In this document: positions 1-7,975 of the stretch, in pieces | Numbering within the stretch: position 1 is the stretch's first letter | How the letters are laid out: each line of letters opens with the position of its first letter | NCBI GenBank assembly: GCA_041588495.1 | Contig: JBFGWM010000011.1 | Span: 1-24,746 of the forward strand | DNA: 24,746 bases | Source of the DNA: JBFGWM01 sp041588495 | GTDB lineage: Bacteria; Pseudomonadota; Gammaproteobacteria; Pseudomonadales; JBFGWM01 | Direction of reading: 5' to 3' | Made by a program: the position numbers and the translations under genes | The notes under the pieces: model-generated | What the model was told of the DNA's origin: nothing | The model's database searches: none | Seen by the model: only the letters and a program-made list of their open reading frames with translations

Positions 1-245
1 ACGAGGTAGGCCGCGCCCTGGCGAACGGCGCGAATGCGCTCGATGTCCCTGGCCGTGCTGATGCTGCCCTCGACGAAGGCGATGTCCACCTCGCGATCCT
101 CCCCGCTCATGCCGGCCTCGGCAAAATGCACGATGTCGACCATCTCCGCCAGGTCCAGCAGGGTTTTACCCAGGTTCAGGAACGCCAGCTGGCAGCCGTC
201 ACAGGAGCTGAACTTGTGTATCGCGACCCGGGGCTTCTTGTGCAT
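1..245 (-). CDS. hydD: Sulfhydrogenase delta subunit (NADH:quinone oxidoreductase 20 kDa / [NiFe] hydrogenase small-subunit family), partial
   Basis: The frame opens with ATG at 245 on the minus strand and runs off the left edge, leaving the first 81 residues. The product begins MHKKPRVAIHKFSSCDGCQ. The CxxC at residues 15 and 18 is the proximal [4Fe-4S] ligand pair typical of [NiFe] hydrogenase small subunits and NuoB-like proteins. A conserved FVEGSIST stretch follows near residue 54. In group 3b hydrogenases this subunit passes electrons between the NiFe alpha subunit and the beta/gamma diaphorase pair in the cytoplasm. It starts only 2 nt after the gamma-subunit stop, so it is in the same operon. 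The alpha (NiFe) subunit is expected beyond position 1 but cannot be seen. The family assignment is firm. The exact hydrogenase group rests on the two upstream genes. Confidence 0.85.
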   Translation of the reverse strand, partial: MHKKPRVAIHKFSSCDGCQLAFLNLGKTLLDLAEMVDIVHFAEAGMSGEDREVDIAFVEGSISTARDIERIRAVRQGAAYL

Positions 246-247
246 GT

Positions 248-1081
248 TCAGAAATCCCCTAAGCCGAAGAGGGTTTGAACGTCCGCGTAACGGAATACAG
301 GCCCGTCCTTGCAGACGAAGTGTCCGCCCAGTTGGCAGTGCCCGCAGGTTCCGGTACCGCACTGCATGTTGCGCTCCATGCTCAGCCAGATGCGGTCGTC
401 GGGCACGCCCGAGTCAACGAGGTGGCGGACCGCCGCGCCCATCATGCCCTCGGGTCCGCACATCATCACGGTCACGTTGGCGGGGTCGTAGCTCAGCCGG
501 GTAAAGAGCTCCGTGGCGCGTCCGATATGCCAGGGCCAGAATGAATCTCCCGCATCGGCGGCGAGCAGAACCTCGGTGTCGGGGAGTGCGCGCCACTCGT
601 CGTAACGGCTGCGCCAGATAAAGTCGCGGGAGTGCTTGACGCCCTGCAGGATGTTCAGGCGCGCGTAACGCTCACGGCGCATGGCGATGTAGTTGATCAC
701 CGAGACGACCGGTGCGCATCCCAGGCCCCCGGTGATGATCACCACGTCCTGGCGTTCCGCCGCCTGCACGGGCCACCCCCTGCCGAACGGTCCGCGCAGG
801 CCGATGCGGTCGCCGGGGCGCAACCTGTCGAAGCCGCGGGTGACGCGGCCGACCACGCGGATGGTGTGTTCGATGACGTTGGAGACCGACGGATCGGACA
901 CGATCGATATGGCGATTTCGCCGACACCGTAGAGGTAGAGCATGTTGAACTGGCCGGGTTCGAAACCGTAGTCGCGCTGCGCGTCGGGGTCGGTCAGTTC
1001 GAGGCGCAGGGTGAACAGGCCGGAGGCCTCCTCGATGCGCTCGGTGACCCGGGCTTCCATCGGTACGCCGTAATCAGTCAT
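248..1081 (-). CDS. hydG: Sulfhydrogenase gamma subunit: FAD/NAD(P)-binding oxidoreductase with C-terminal [2Fe-2S] domain
   Basis: This 277-aa protein of the ferredoxin reductase family resembles HydG of cytoplasmic group 3b hydrogenases, AsrB and PyrK. An FAD-binding barrel covers about residues 8-105, with GEIAISI in the place of the usual flavin-binding RxYS region. The NAD(P) domain carries GGLGCAP at 118-124 and CGPEGMM at 208-214. The C-terminus has cysteines at 241, 246, 249 and 257 in the pattern CGTGTCGHC...C, the [2Fe-2S] motif of this group. The expected role is electron transfer between NAD(P)H and the hydrogenase. I chose the ATG at 1081, which overlaps the end of the beta-subunit gene by 8 nt and implies translational coupling. 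The frame stays open to 1618, but that part is antisense-type shadow. The delta-subunit gene begins 2 nt after its stop. Confidence 0.85.
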   Translation of the reverse strand: MTDYGVPMEARVTERIEEASGLFTLRLELTDPDAQRDYGFEPGQFNMLYLYGVGEIAISIVSDPSVSNVIEHTIRVVGRVTRGFDRLRPGDRIGLRGPFGRGWPVQAAERQDVVIITGGLGCAPVVSVINYIAMRRERYARLNILQGVKHSRDFIWRSRYDEWRALPDTEVLLAADAGDSFWPWHIGRATELFTRLSYDPANVTVMMCGPEGMMGAAVRHLVDSGVPDDRIWLSMERNMQCGTGTCGHCQLGGHFVCKDGPVFRYADVQTLFGLGDF

Positions 1082-2243
1082 CGTTGCCGTTCCCGCAGAT
1101 TGCCCGGGTTTCCTCCACGAGGTCGATGCCTGCCGGGCACCAGGTGATGCAGCGGCCACAGCCCACGCAACCGGAGCGGTCGTACTGGTCGTGCCAGCTG
1201 CCCAGCTTGTGGGTGAGCCATTGCCGGTACTGGCCACGGGTTGTCTCCCGCAGGTGGAGGCCGTGGACATGGGCGTGGTCCGGGTTGAAGCAACTGTCCC
1301 ACTCGCGGGCATGGACACTGCCCGAGCCGTCCAGCAGGGGCTCCTCGAACTGGTGGTTGCAGAAACAGGTCGGGCAGACTGCCGTGCAGTTGCCGCAGGC
1401 CAGGCAGCGTTGCGCAACGTCGTCCCAGCGCGGATGATCCAGGTTTTCGAACAACGTGTCCCTGAGGTTGCGACCGGGCAGCGCGCGCTGCTGGATTTCG
1501 GCGGCGGAAACTGCCCGCTCGGCATCCTGGCACTGGCCCTTGCTCGCCGGAACCGTGGGTAACAGGGCGAGCAGTTGTTGGCCGTTTTCGCTGTGTGCAT
1601 GGAGCAGGAACCCCGCATCGATCTCGGTCATGGCGAGGTCGTATCCGTACGTGGCACGCGGGCCGTCCCCGGTCGAAACGCAGAAACAGGTGGCCGCGGA
1701 ACGGGTGCAGTTCACCGCGATCAGCAGCAGGTTCTGGCGGCGGGTGCGGTAATGGGCATCCGCGTGGGGGCCCTGCAGGAAGTGACGGTCCTGGATGTAC
1801 AGGGCGGCCAGGTCACAGGCGCGAACGCCGATGACGGCGGTCGGCACGATCTCCGGAGGTGCGGGCGCGAAGCGCAGGGTGCCGTCCGCTTCTTTTGTCG
1901 ATGTCCACAGGGTCTCGCGCGGCGCGAACATGAGCGGCTTGATGGCCTGCGGCCCGGTGGTCCAGTCGAAGTGCCGGTCCCCATCGGCGGGTACCAGCCG
2001 GTAGGATCCCGGCTGCTGCTCTTCCCGCACACCACGCGGCAGTGATTCGACCGAGTCCAGGGTGTCGAACACAACCGTTCCATCCCGCAGTTGGGGTCCG
2101 ATGCACTGGTAGCCGAGGTCGGCCACTGCGTCGAGCAGCGACTGCAGGTCGGCGCGGTGCAGGAACAGGTAATCCGGGTCCGTGGTCATGTGCGCGTGCC
2201 GGCTCCCATCGATGAACTCCCCTGGCGCTGGTGTAGAATCCAT
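1074..2243 (-). CDS. hydB: Sulfhydrogenase beta subunit (dicluster [4Fe-4S] electron-transfer protein)
   Basis: The longest form is 389 aa. The N-terminal two thirds resemble HydB and AsrA, with GVRACDLAAL near residue 140. The C-terminal part holds two ferredoxin-type clusters: C280, C283, C286 and C290 (CLACGNCTAVCP, followed by TCFC), and C359, C362, C365 and C369 (CVGCGRCITWCPAG). In group 3b enzymes this subunit carries electrons between the gamma flavoprotein and the hydrogenase core. Two starts are possible. ATG at 2243 has AGGGG 8 nt upstream, inside a palindrome. ATG at 2189 (MTTDPDYLF, 371 aa) has a weaker GGGAG 12 nt upstream but starts closer to where the recognisable domain begins. 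It is the first visible gene of the hydrogenase operon and is divergent from the transporter at 2295. An anaerobic sulfite reductase-like complex is the main alternative reading. Confidence 0.8.
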   Translation of the reverse strand: MDSTPAPGEFIDGSRHAHMTTDPDYLFLHRADLQSLLDAVADLGYQCIGPQLRDGTVVFDTLDSVESLPRGVREEQQPGSYRLVPADGDRHFDWTTGPQAIKPLMFAPRETLWTSTKEADGTLRFAPAPPEIVPTAVIGVRACDLAALYIQDRHFLQGPHADAHYRTRRQNLLLIAVNCTRSAATCFCVSTGDGPRATYGYDLAMTEIDAGFLLHAHSENGQQLLALLPTVPASKGQCQDAERAVSAAEIQQRALPGRNLRDTLFENLDHPRWDDVAQRCLACGNCTAVCPTCFCNHQFEEPLLDGSGSVHAREWDSCFNPDHAHVHGLHLRETTRGQYRQWLTHKLGSWHDQYDRSGCVGCGRCITWCPAGIDLVEETRAICGNGNDD

Positions 2244-2251
2244 GCGAATTG

Positions 2252-2263
2252 CCCCTGCAGGGG
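2252..2263. promoter_or_regulatory. Perfect 12-bp palindrome in the hydrogenase/transporter divergent gap
   Basis: CCCCTGCAGGGG is a perfect inverted repeat in the short gap between the divergent hydrogenase operon and the SLC13 transporter gene. It overlaps the possible ribosome binding site of the longer hydB start. It could be a binding site for a dimeric regulator acting on both genes, or chance in GC-rich DNA. I see no convincing -35/-10 pair on either strand nearby, so the role is a guess. Confidence 0.3.
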
Positions 2264-2294
2264 TTTCGCGCTGGCTCGGTTAGTAAGGAATAGC

Positions 2295-3665
2295 ATGCTG
2301 TCCGCTTCGCCCGGCAGACCCAGATCAATTTTGGCGCAGTTTCTCTGGATTGCCGTGATCGCCGGCATCGCGGCGCTGGTGCCCTGGGCCGCCGGTCTCG
2401 AGGGGCAGCTTGCCCGAGGGCTGGGGCTGCTGATCTTCATCGGACTCCTGTGGCTCACCGAAACCCTGCACGTAACTGCAACCGCGCTGCTGGTGCCATT
2501 CGTGGCCGTGTTGCTGGGGTTGCTCGACGTGCGCGCGGCCTTCGCCGGATTCGCGCACCCGGTGATCTACCTGTTCTTCGGAGGGTTTGCGATCGCCGCG
2601 GCTCTGCAGACCCACCGGCTCGATCGCGCGATCGCGGGAATTGTCGTTCGTGTCGCCGGCGGGCATCTGTTGCGCGCCATGCTGCTGACCTGCCTGGCTA
2701 CCGCTTTCCTGTCCATGTGGATCAGCAACACCGCGACCACCGCGATGATGCTGCCGCTGGCACTGGGCCTGCTCGCTGATTTCGATGACGAGCAGGATCC
2801 ATCCGTTTACGCCTTTCTCCTGCTGGGGATCGCCTGGTCCGCCAATATTGGCGGCATCGGGACCCTGGTCGGCAGTCCCCCCAACGCAATTGTGGCGGCG
2901 GCCACGGGGATCGGGTTCGGCGAGTGGCTGGTGATCGGCATCCCGGTGGTCGCCTGCCTGCTGCCCCTGGCCCTGGCGCTGCTGTGGGTGCTCCTGCGTC
3001 CCCCTGTAGGTGGCCAGCGCGTCGGCGATGCGGTGCCGGACCTGGCGGTGGCGCCCGGCAGTCGCACCGTGGTGGTGATCTTCCTGCTCACGGTTGCGGG
3101 CTGGATCCTGGGCGATCCACTGGCGCGCTGGCTGGGGGTCGAGCGGGACTTCGACACCATGGTCGCCCTCGCCGCGGTGCTGCTGCTGCTGGCCACCGGC
3201 AGGTTGCAGTGGAAGGACATCGAGAGCCGGGTGAACTGGGGGGTGCTGCTCCTGTTCGGTGGCGGCATCACCCTGAGTACGGTGATGGGCAGCAGTGGCG
3301 CCAGCAGCTATCTGGGCGGGCAGCTGCAGGGCGCCCTCGGCGGGGCAGCGCCGTTCCTGTTCCTCCTTGCCGTGACGGTTTTCGTGGTGTTCCTGACCGA
3401 ACTGGTGAGCAACACTGCCAGCGCCGCGCTGCTGGTGCCCCTGTTCATGGCGGTCGCGGCGACCATGGGCTCTGACCCACGGATGGTCGCCGTGGCCATC
3501 GGGATCGCCGCCTCCTGCGCGTTCATGCTGCCGGTGGCGACGCCGCCCAATGCCCTGGTATTCGGTACCGGGAAACTGCCCCAGCGCACCATGATGCGCA
3601 TGGGCCTGGTGATGAACCTTGTCGCGATCGGCGTGGTGAGCGTGATGGTCTACTGGCTCGTCTGA
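2295..3665 (+). CDS. SLC13/DASS-family anion transporter (sodium-coupled sulfate or dicarboxylate symporter)
   Basis: This 456-aa integral membrane protein has many hydrophobic segments. It contains both halves of the DASS signature: SNTATTAMMLP at 144-154 and SNTASAALLVP at 372-382. The paired substrate-site motifs are also present, GTLVGSPPNA at 189-198 and PVATPPNALVFGTG at 413-426. The inverted SNT repeats bind sodium and anion in VcINDY-type transporters. The substrate (sulfate, C4-dicarboxylate, citrate or other) cannot be told from sequence alone. ATG at 2295 has an AAGGAA ribosome site just upstream. The frame is open from 2091, but that part is antisense to hydB. The divergent sulfhydrogenase makes sulfate or another sulfur anion an attractive guess only. 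The gene ends 35 nt before the 3' end of the tRNA-Leu, which faces it. Confidence 0.88.
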   Translation: MLSASPGRPRSILAQFLWIAVIAGIAALVPWAAGLEGQLARGLGLLIFIGLLWLTETLHVTATALLVPFVAVLLGLLDVRAAFAGFAHPVIYLFFGGFAIAAALQTHRLDRAIAGIVVRVAGGHLLRAMLLTCLATAFLSMWISNTATTAMMLPLALGLLADFDDEQDPSVYAFLLLGIAWSANIGGIGTLVGSPPNAIVAAATGIGFGEWLVIGIPVVACLLPLALALLWVLLRPPVGGQRVGDAVPDLAVAPGSRTVVVIFLLTVAGWILGDPLARWLGVERDFDTMVALAAVLLLLATGRLQWKDIESRVNWGVLLLFGGGITLSTVMGSSGASSYLGGQLQGALGGAAPFLFLLAVTVFVVFLTELVSNTASAALLVPLFMAVAATMGSDPRMVAVAIGIAASCAFMLPVATPPNALVFGTGKLPQRTMMRMGLVMNLVAIGVVSVMVYWLV

Positions 3666-3700
3666 GCGGAGGGGTGCGCCGCATCGGGCGCCCGTGAGAG

Positions 3701-3787
3701 TGGTACCGGGAGGGGGAATCGAACCCCCACATCCTCACGGATACTGGATTTTGAATCCAGCGCGTCTACCAGTTCCGCCATCCCGGC
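3701..3787 (-). tRNA. tRNA-Leu (anticodon CAA)
   Basis: The minus strand folds as a class II tRNA of 87 nt with encoded CCA. The acceptor stem pairs GCCGGGA with UCCCGGU, closed by a G1:U72 wobble. The anticodon stem CUGGA/UCCAG encloses the loop UUCAAAA, giving anticodon CAA. The long variable arm (around GUAUCCGUGAGGAUGU) is typical of tRNA-Leu, and the T arm is GGGGG-UUCGAUU-CCCCC. The discriminator base is A, as expected for leucine. It lies downstream of the diguanylate cyclase gene in the same direction, but has its own promoter immediately upstream. Confidence 0.97.
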
Positions 3788-3800
3788 CCAAGGGGACGGG

Positions 3801-3830
3801 ATTATAGAGCATGGTGCGGACGGGCGGCAA
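3801..3830 (-). promoter_or_regulatory. Promoter of tRNA-Leu
   Basis: On the minus strand a perfect TATAAT (3806-3801) sits 18 nt downstream of TTGCCG (3830-3825). This predicts a start a few bases before the tRNA 5' end at 3787. The 3788-3842 gap holds nothing else. The short leader fits tRNA genes transcribed on their own. Confidence 0.65.
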
Positions 3831-3842
3831 AACGGGCGGTCT

Positions 3843-5630
3843 TCAGACGGCGTCGGGGCGGGTGACGGTCCGGTAGCGTTCGTGGGTGAGGTAGAACTCT
3901 TCTTTCCGGCGGTACATTTCCTTGTCCGCGTACTCGAAGATTTCCTTTGGTGAAACCCTCGAGGTGTGGCCATGGCCGATGCTGAGGTGGATGGGGATGG
4001 TGCGCACTTCCTCGCCATCCTGGTACTTGATGGTGCCACCGGCGGTGCGTTCCTCCATCCGCGCGACGAACGCCTCGTAGTCGAAGTGATTGAGGCGGGG
4101 GCAGATGATCGCGTATTCGTCGCCGCCGATCCGGGATACCACGTCAGACTGGCGGCAAAGGCTCTTGAGAATGCGCGCCGTCATGCGGATGGCCTGGTCC
4201 CCGGCGGCGTGGCCGTAGACGTCGTTGATCTGCTTGAGGCCGATCAGGTCGACGATGAACAGCCCGAAGTGGGAATTCGGGTTGCGGATGGCATAGTCCT
4301 TGTGCTGCTTGAACTCGCGCTCGAAATAGGTCCGGTTGTAGAGGCCGGTCAGGCGGTCGGTGTGCGCGATCTTCTCGAACTCGAAGGCCTGTTGCAGCGC
4401 GGAGAGGCGTTCCTCGCGGAGCACGTTGATACGATCGCCAAGGCCCAGGGACAGGAGCAGGACCTCCAGGGCAGAGCCTAACTGCCAGGTGTAATTGGTG
4501 AAATGGTTTTGCGGCAGCACGCCGGCCAGGGCGAGTCCCTTGAGCAGGCAGCCGAGGAGCAGCATGGACCAGGCCGCCAGGTAGAACTGCGCGGGCCGCG
4601 AACCGCTGCGCAGAATGGCCAGGGCGCCGGCCACCAGGATCCCTATGGTGGCGATCGCGATCAGGATATTGATCGGCAGCGAGTAATGCGTGGGCATGAA
4701 CAGCGCAATGAGCAGTGCTGCGGTATTGGTATACATGCCCGCCCGGTACATCGGTTGCAGTTCCGGCTTGTGCTGCGGAACCTCGAGAAAGGCGGTCGTG
4801 AACCAGATTGCCGACAGGCCGGAAAGGGCGATGAAGAACGGCGTGGATATATTGGCCAGGGCCGGGTAGGGCGGCCAGATGTATTGGAAACCGTGCCCGT
4901 TGGCCACCGCCTGGAGCATCAGGAAGGCAAACAGGAAACTCACGTAACGCAGGTAGGTGACGTCGCGCGTCGAAAAATAAATGAACAGGTTGTAGAGGAG
5001 CATCGCCAGCATCACGCCGTAATAGATGCCGATGACGATCTGCTCATTGGCAGTGTGCTCCGCGAGTTCCTGGGGCGTCCACAGGTCGAGGGGGACGTTC
5101 AGCGCCCCGCGGCCATAGACCCGCATGTAGTAATAATCGGTCGAGGCGTCCGGGATCCGGCCCAGGTTGAATACGAAATTGCGGTGCCGCCAGTCACGGC
5201 TCCAGAAAGGCTGCCGGTCGCCGAAGGTCTTGGCCTGGTACTCGCCGCTCACGGTGGGGCTGTACAGGGTGGCCCCATCGACGAACGGGAACGACAGCTC
5301 CAGGACCCAGTTGGTGTTGGCGGTCACCCGGAAGGTGTTGTCGATCCGGAAACGGAGCCAGTAGGCGGAACGCGTGAAGCCGAAGTTGAGGATGTTGGTG
5401 CGGGCGTCGCGGAACTCCCCGTCGCGGGCGCCGGAGCGGATTTCCTCGAAGGTCAGCGTGCCTTCCTTGTCTTCCAGGTACTCGATGCTGTGACCGAGGC
5501 TGTAGTGATTGATCTCGCGCACCAGCAGGGGGTCCGCGGCGATCGACGCGGAACTCCAGGGCAGGGCAGCCATGACGGCCAGCACGCACAACAGGGCGGC
5601 GGTCGTCGTGGAGCGGACCGTTATTGTCAT
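3843..5630 (-). CDS. Membrane diguanylate cyclase (7TMR-DISMED2, 7TMR-DISM 7TM, GGDEF)
   Basis: This 595-aa protein likely makes the second messenger c-di-GMP. Residues 1-32 form a signal peptide ending near ASIAAD. Residues 33-190 form a periplasmic 7TMR-DISM extracellular domain (SAYWLRFRIDN, then an RDWRHRNFVF region). Residues 197-398 form a seven-helix membrane block. A short coiled segment (about 400-420) leads to the GGDEF domain, which opens with DRLTGLYNRTYF. The active-site loop is GGDEY at 502-506, a variant of GGDEF. RQSD at 493-496 lies exactly five residues before it, so the product-inhibition I-site (RxxD) is intact. I chose ATG at 5630. A TTG four codons upstream extends the same frame, and neither start has a clear ribosome site. 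The periplasmic ligand is unknown; DISMED2 domains are thought to bind carbohydrates or similar ligands. Confidence 0.9.
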   Translation of the reverse strand: MTITVRSTTTAALLCVLAVMAALPWSSASIAADPLLVREINHYSLGHSIEYLEDKEGTLTFEEIRSGARDGEFRDARTNILNFGFTRSAYWLRFRIDNTFRVTANTNWVLELSFPFVDGATLYSPTVSGEYQAKTFGDRQPFWSRDWRHRNFVFNLGRIPDASTDYYYMRVYGRGALNVPLDLWTPQELAEHTANEQIVIGIYYGVMLAMLLYNLFIYFSTRDVTYLRYVSFLFAFLMLQAVANGHGFQYIWPPYPALANISTPFFIALSGLSAIWFTTAFLEVPQHKPELQPMYRAGMYTNTAALLIALFMPTHYSLPINILIAIATIGILVAGALAILRSGSRPAQFYLAAWSMLLLGCLLKGLALAGVLPQNHFTNYTWQLGSALEVLLLSLGLGDRINVLREERLSALQQAFEFEKIAHTDRLTGLYNRTYFEREFKQHKDYAIRNPNSHFGLFIVDLIGLKQINDVYGHAAGDQAIRMTARILKSLCRQSDVVSRIGGDEYAIICPRLNHFDYEAFVARMEERTAGGTIKYQDGEEVRTIPIHLSIGHGHTSRVSPKEIFEYADKEMYRRKEEFYLTHERYRTVTRPDAV

Positions 5631-5659
5631 AAGTGTTCGCAAATACTGGTGTTTTTGGA

Positions 5660-5665
5660 ATTATA
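5660..5665 (-). promoter_or_regulatory. Candidate -10 box of the diguanylate cyclase gene
   Basis: A perfect TATAAT on the minus strand lies about 30 nt before the ATG at 5630. No good -35 hexamer sits 16-18 nt upstream, so a factor-assisted or weak promoter is possible. The same divergent gap (5631-5763) must also drive queA on the plus strand. There I see only TAGACT at 5712-5717, without a well-spaced -35. Confidence 0.4.
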
Positions 5666-5763
5666 CATCCTTTCCCACCGGTCTATTGTGGAATATTGAG
5701 AGCAGATTCGCTAGACTCTCGCGCCCTTTGACCCGCTGCGTTCCCTGCAGGTGGCGTCCCCGG

Positions 5764-6798
5764 ATGCACATTTCTGATTTCGACTACGATCTGCCGCCTG
5801 ACCTGGTGGCCCGTTATCCGCTTGCGGAGCGGACCGCCAGTCGCCTGCTGTGCCTGGACCGTGGCGTCGGGACGGTAACCCACCGCAACTTCACCGATCT
5901 GCCGGACCTGCTGCGTCGCGGGGATTTGCTGGTGTTCAACGACACCCGGGTGATCCCGGCCCGGCTCCGGGGACGCAAGGAAAGCGGAGGCCGCATCGAG
6001 GTGCTGATCGAGCGGGTCACCGGACCCCGCCGCGCCCTGGCCCAGGTTCGTGCCAGCAAATCTCCCGGTGCGGGCGTCGCCCTGTGCCTTGGCGAGAGCG
6101 GCCGGCGGGCGCGCGTCATCGGTCGTGAAGGCGAGTTCTTTGACCTCGAGTTCGAGGACACCCTCGATTCCGTGCTGGAGACCGAGGGCGAGATGCCGCT
6201 GCCGCCGTACATCGAGCGTGCCGCCGAGGAAATCGATGCCGAGCGCTACCAGACCGTCTATGCCGGGCGCAGTGGCGCCGTTGCGGCGCCCACGGCCGGA
6301 CTGCATTTTGATACCGACCTGCTGGCCGAGCTCGCGCGTCGCGGTGTGGACTCGGCCCGGGTCACGCTGCATGTCGGCGCCGGCACCTTTCAGCCGGTGC
6401 GCGCCGAGCAGGTGGAGGAACACCGGATGCATGCCGAGTACATGGAAGTCGGTGCGGAGACCTGTGAGGCCGTGGCAACTGCGCGGGCCCGGGGTGGCCG
6501 CGTGATCGCGGTGGGCACCACCAGCGTCCGGGCCCTGGAAACCGCTGCTGCGGGTGGTTCTCCGGAACCGTTTCGCGGCGACACCCGCGCCTTCATCTAC
6601 CCCGGTTACCGGTTCCGTTGCGTGGACGGCCTGATCACCAATTTCCACCTGCCGCGCTCGACGCTGCTGATGCTGGTCTGCGCGTTCGCGGGCCGTGGCC
6701 ACGTGCTGGATGCCTATGCCGCGGCGGTTCGCGAGCGCTACCGGTTCTTCAGTTACGGTGACGCCATGTTCATCGCCGCCGAAGGGGAGAGCGCCTGA
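5764..6798 (+). CDS. queA: S-adenosylmethionine:tRNA ribosyltransferase-isomerase QueA
   Basis: This 344-aa protein, close to the usual 340-356, starts MHISDFDYDLP, the classic QueA N-terminus. It also has LAERTASRLL, LVFNDTRVIPARL, GEMPLPPYI, AAPTAGLHFD, HVGAGTFQPV and the C-terminal TNFHLPRSTLLMLV block. QueA transfers and isomerises the ribosyl group of SAM onto preQ1 at tRNA position 34, giving epoxyqueuosine. ATG at 5764 has AGGTGG (5749-5754) 9 nt upstream. The frame is open upstream to 5509, but that stretch lacks family similarity. Its stop overlaps the tgt start as TGATG, so the two queuosine genes are translationally coupled. Confidence 0.97.
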   Translation: MHISDFDYDLPPDLVARYPLAERTASRLLCLDRGVGTVTHRNFTDLPDLLRRGDLLVFNDTRVIPARLRGRKESGGRIEVLIERVTGPRRALAQVRASKSPGAGVALCLGESGRRARVIGREGEFFDLEFEDTLDSVLETEGEMPLPPYIERAAEEIDAERYQTVYAGRSGAVAAPTAGLHFDTDLLAELARRGVDSARVTLHVGAGTFQPVRAEQVEEHRMHAEYMEVGAETCEAVATARARGGRVIAVGTTSVRALETAAAGGSPEPFRGDTRAFIYPGYRFRCVDGLITNFHLPRSTLLMLVCAFAGRGHVLDAYAAAVRERYRFFSYGDAMFIAAEGESA

Positions 6799-7919
6799 TG
6801 TCGCGTATGGAATTCCAACTCATGGGCCGTGATCGCGGCGCGCGCCGTGGTCGCATGGTATTTCCGCGTGGCACCGTGGAAACCCCGGCGTTCATGCCGG
6901 TGGGGACCTACGGGACCGTGAAGACCCTGACGCCGCGGGACATCCGCGCCAGCGGCGCGCAGATCCTGCTCGGCAATACCTTTCACCTGATGCTGCGCCC
7001 CGGGACGGAGATTATTGAGCCTTTTGGCGGGCTGCATGGATTCATGGCCTGGGACGGTCCCATTCTCACCGATTCCGGCGGGTTCCAGGTGTTCAGCCTC
7101 GGCGACATGCGCAAGATCAGCGAGGAGGGCGTGGAGTTCCGTTCCCCGGTCAACGGGGATCGCGTGTTCCTGTCCCCGGAAGTCAGCATGGAGGTCCAGC
7201 GCGCGCTGGATTCCGACGTGGTCATGATCTTCGACGACTGCCCGCCCAGCCCCGGGGAACACGCCGAGGTTCGCCGCTCCATGGAAATGTCACTGCGCTG
7301 GGCGGCGCGCTGCAGGAGCGCTCACGGGGAGCATGACGCAGCCCTGTTCGGTATCGTGCAGGGCGGATTGTACGCCGACCTGCGCCGCGCCTCCCTGGAG
7401 GGCCTCCTGGAACTCGGTTTCGACGGCTACGCGGTGGGCGGCCTGTCGGTCGGCGAGCCGCGCGAGGCGATGCTGGAAACCCTGGATGGCCTGGTTCCCG
7501 GGATGCCTGGTGACCGCCCGCGCTACCTCATGGGTGTCGGGAAGCCGGAGGACATCGTCGAGGCGGTACGCCGTGGTATCGACATGTTCGATTGCGTGCT
7601 GCCCACCCGCAATGCCCGCAACGGCCATCTCTTCACCTCCGCCGGTGTGGTGCGCCTGCGCAATGCCCGCTACCGTACCGAGCAGGGACCGCCCGATCCC
7701 CGCTGTGACTGCTACACGTGCAGCAATTTTTCGCTGGCCTACCTGCACCACCTCGATCGCTGTGGCGAGATGCTCGGCGCGCACCTGAACACGGTGCACA
7801 ACGTTCACTATTACCAGGCGCTTATGGCTGCATTGCGTGCGGCCATTGAAACGGGTACATTCACCGCCTTTCTTGAGCAGTTCTACCTGGACCGGGGTGA
7901 GCCGGTGCCGCCCGCTTAG
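6798..7919 (+). CDS. tgt: Queuine/preQ1 tRNA-guanine transglycosylase Tgt
   Basis: This 373-aa enzyme exchanges guanine 34 of GUN-anticodon tRNAs for preQ1, the step before QueA. Visible motifs are TDSGGFQVFS (general acid/base Asp92), GIVQGGLY at 185-192 for base recognition, and MFDCVLPTRNARNG with nucleophile Asp265. The zinc site is C303, C305, C308 and H334. The start overlaps the queA stop by one base. A second ATG four codons in (MEFQL) is possible and would hardly change the product. The gene heads a conserved tgt-yajC-secD-secF run, a co-occurrence known across gammaproteobacteria. Confidence 0.97.
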   Translation: MSRMEFQLMGRDRGARRGRMVFPRGTVETPAFMPVGTYGTVKTLTPRDIRASGAQILLGNTFHLMLRPGTEIIEPFGGLHGFMAWDGPILTDSGGFQVFSLGDMRKISEEGVEFRSPVNGDRVFLSPEVSMEVQRALDSDVVMIFDDCPPSPGEHAEVRRSMEMSLRWAARCRSAHGEHDAALFGIVQGGLYADLRRASLEGLLELGFDGYAVGGLSVGEPREAMLETLDGLVPGMPGDRPRYLMGVGKPEDIVEAVRRGIDMFDCVLPTRNARNGHLFTSAGVVRLRNARYRTEQGPPDPRCDCYTCSNFSLAYLHHLDRCGEMLGAHLNTVHNVHYYQALMAALRAAIETGTFTAFLEQFYLDRGEPVPPA

Positions 7920-7975
7920 GCGCGGACCGCGGCCCATGGCGACCCCCGACGCGATAACGACGGAGTTCACAATCC

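Noticed and set aside
1082..1618. N-terminal extension of the hydrogenase gamma subunit (456-aa frame)
   Set aside because: The extra part overlaps the beta-subunit gene out of frame and is Thr/Ser/Ala/Arg-rich without motifs.
3685..3694. CGGGCGCCCG palindrome after the transporter gene
   Set aside because: It is only 10 bp, lacks a T-run and is likely by chance in GC-rich DNA; no support as terminator.
4503..5699. 398-aa plus-strand frame over the diguanylate cyclase
   Set aside because: It is Gly/Arg/Gln/Glu-rich with no motif, and antisense to a protein with clear DISMED2, 7TM and GGDEF domains.
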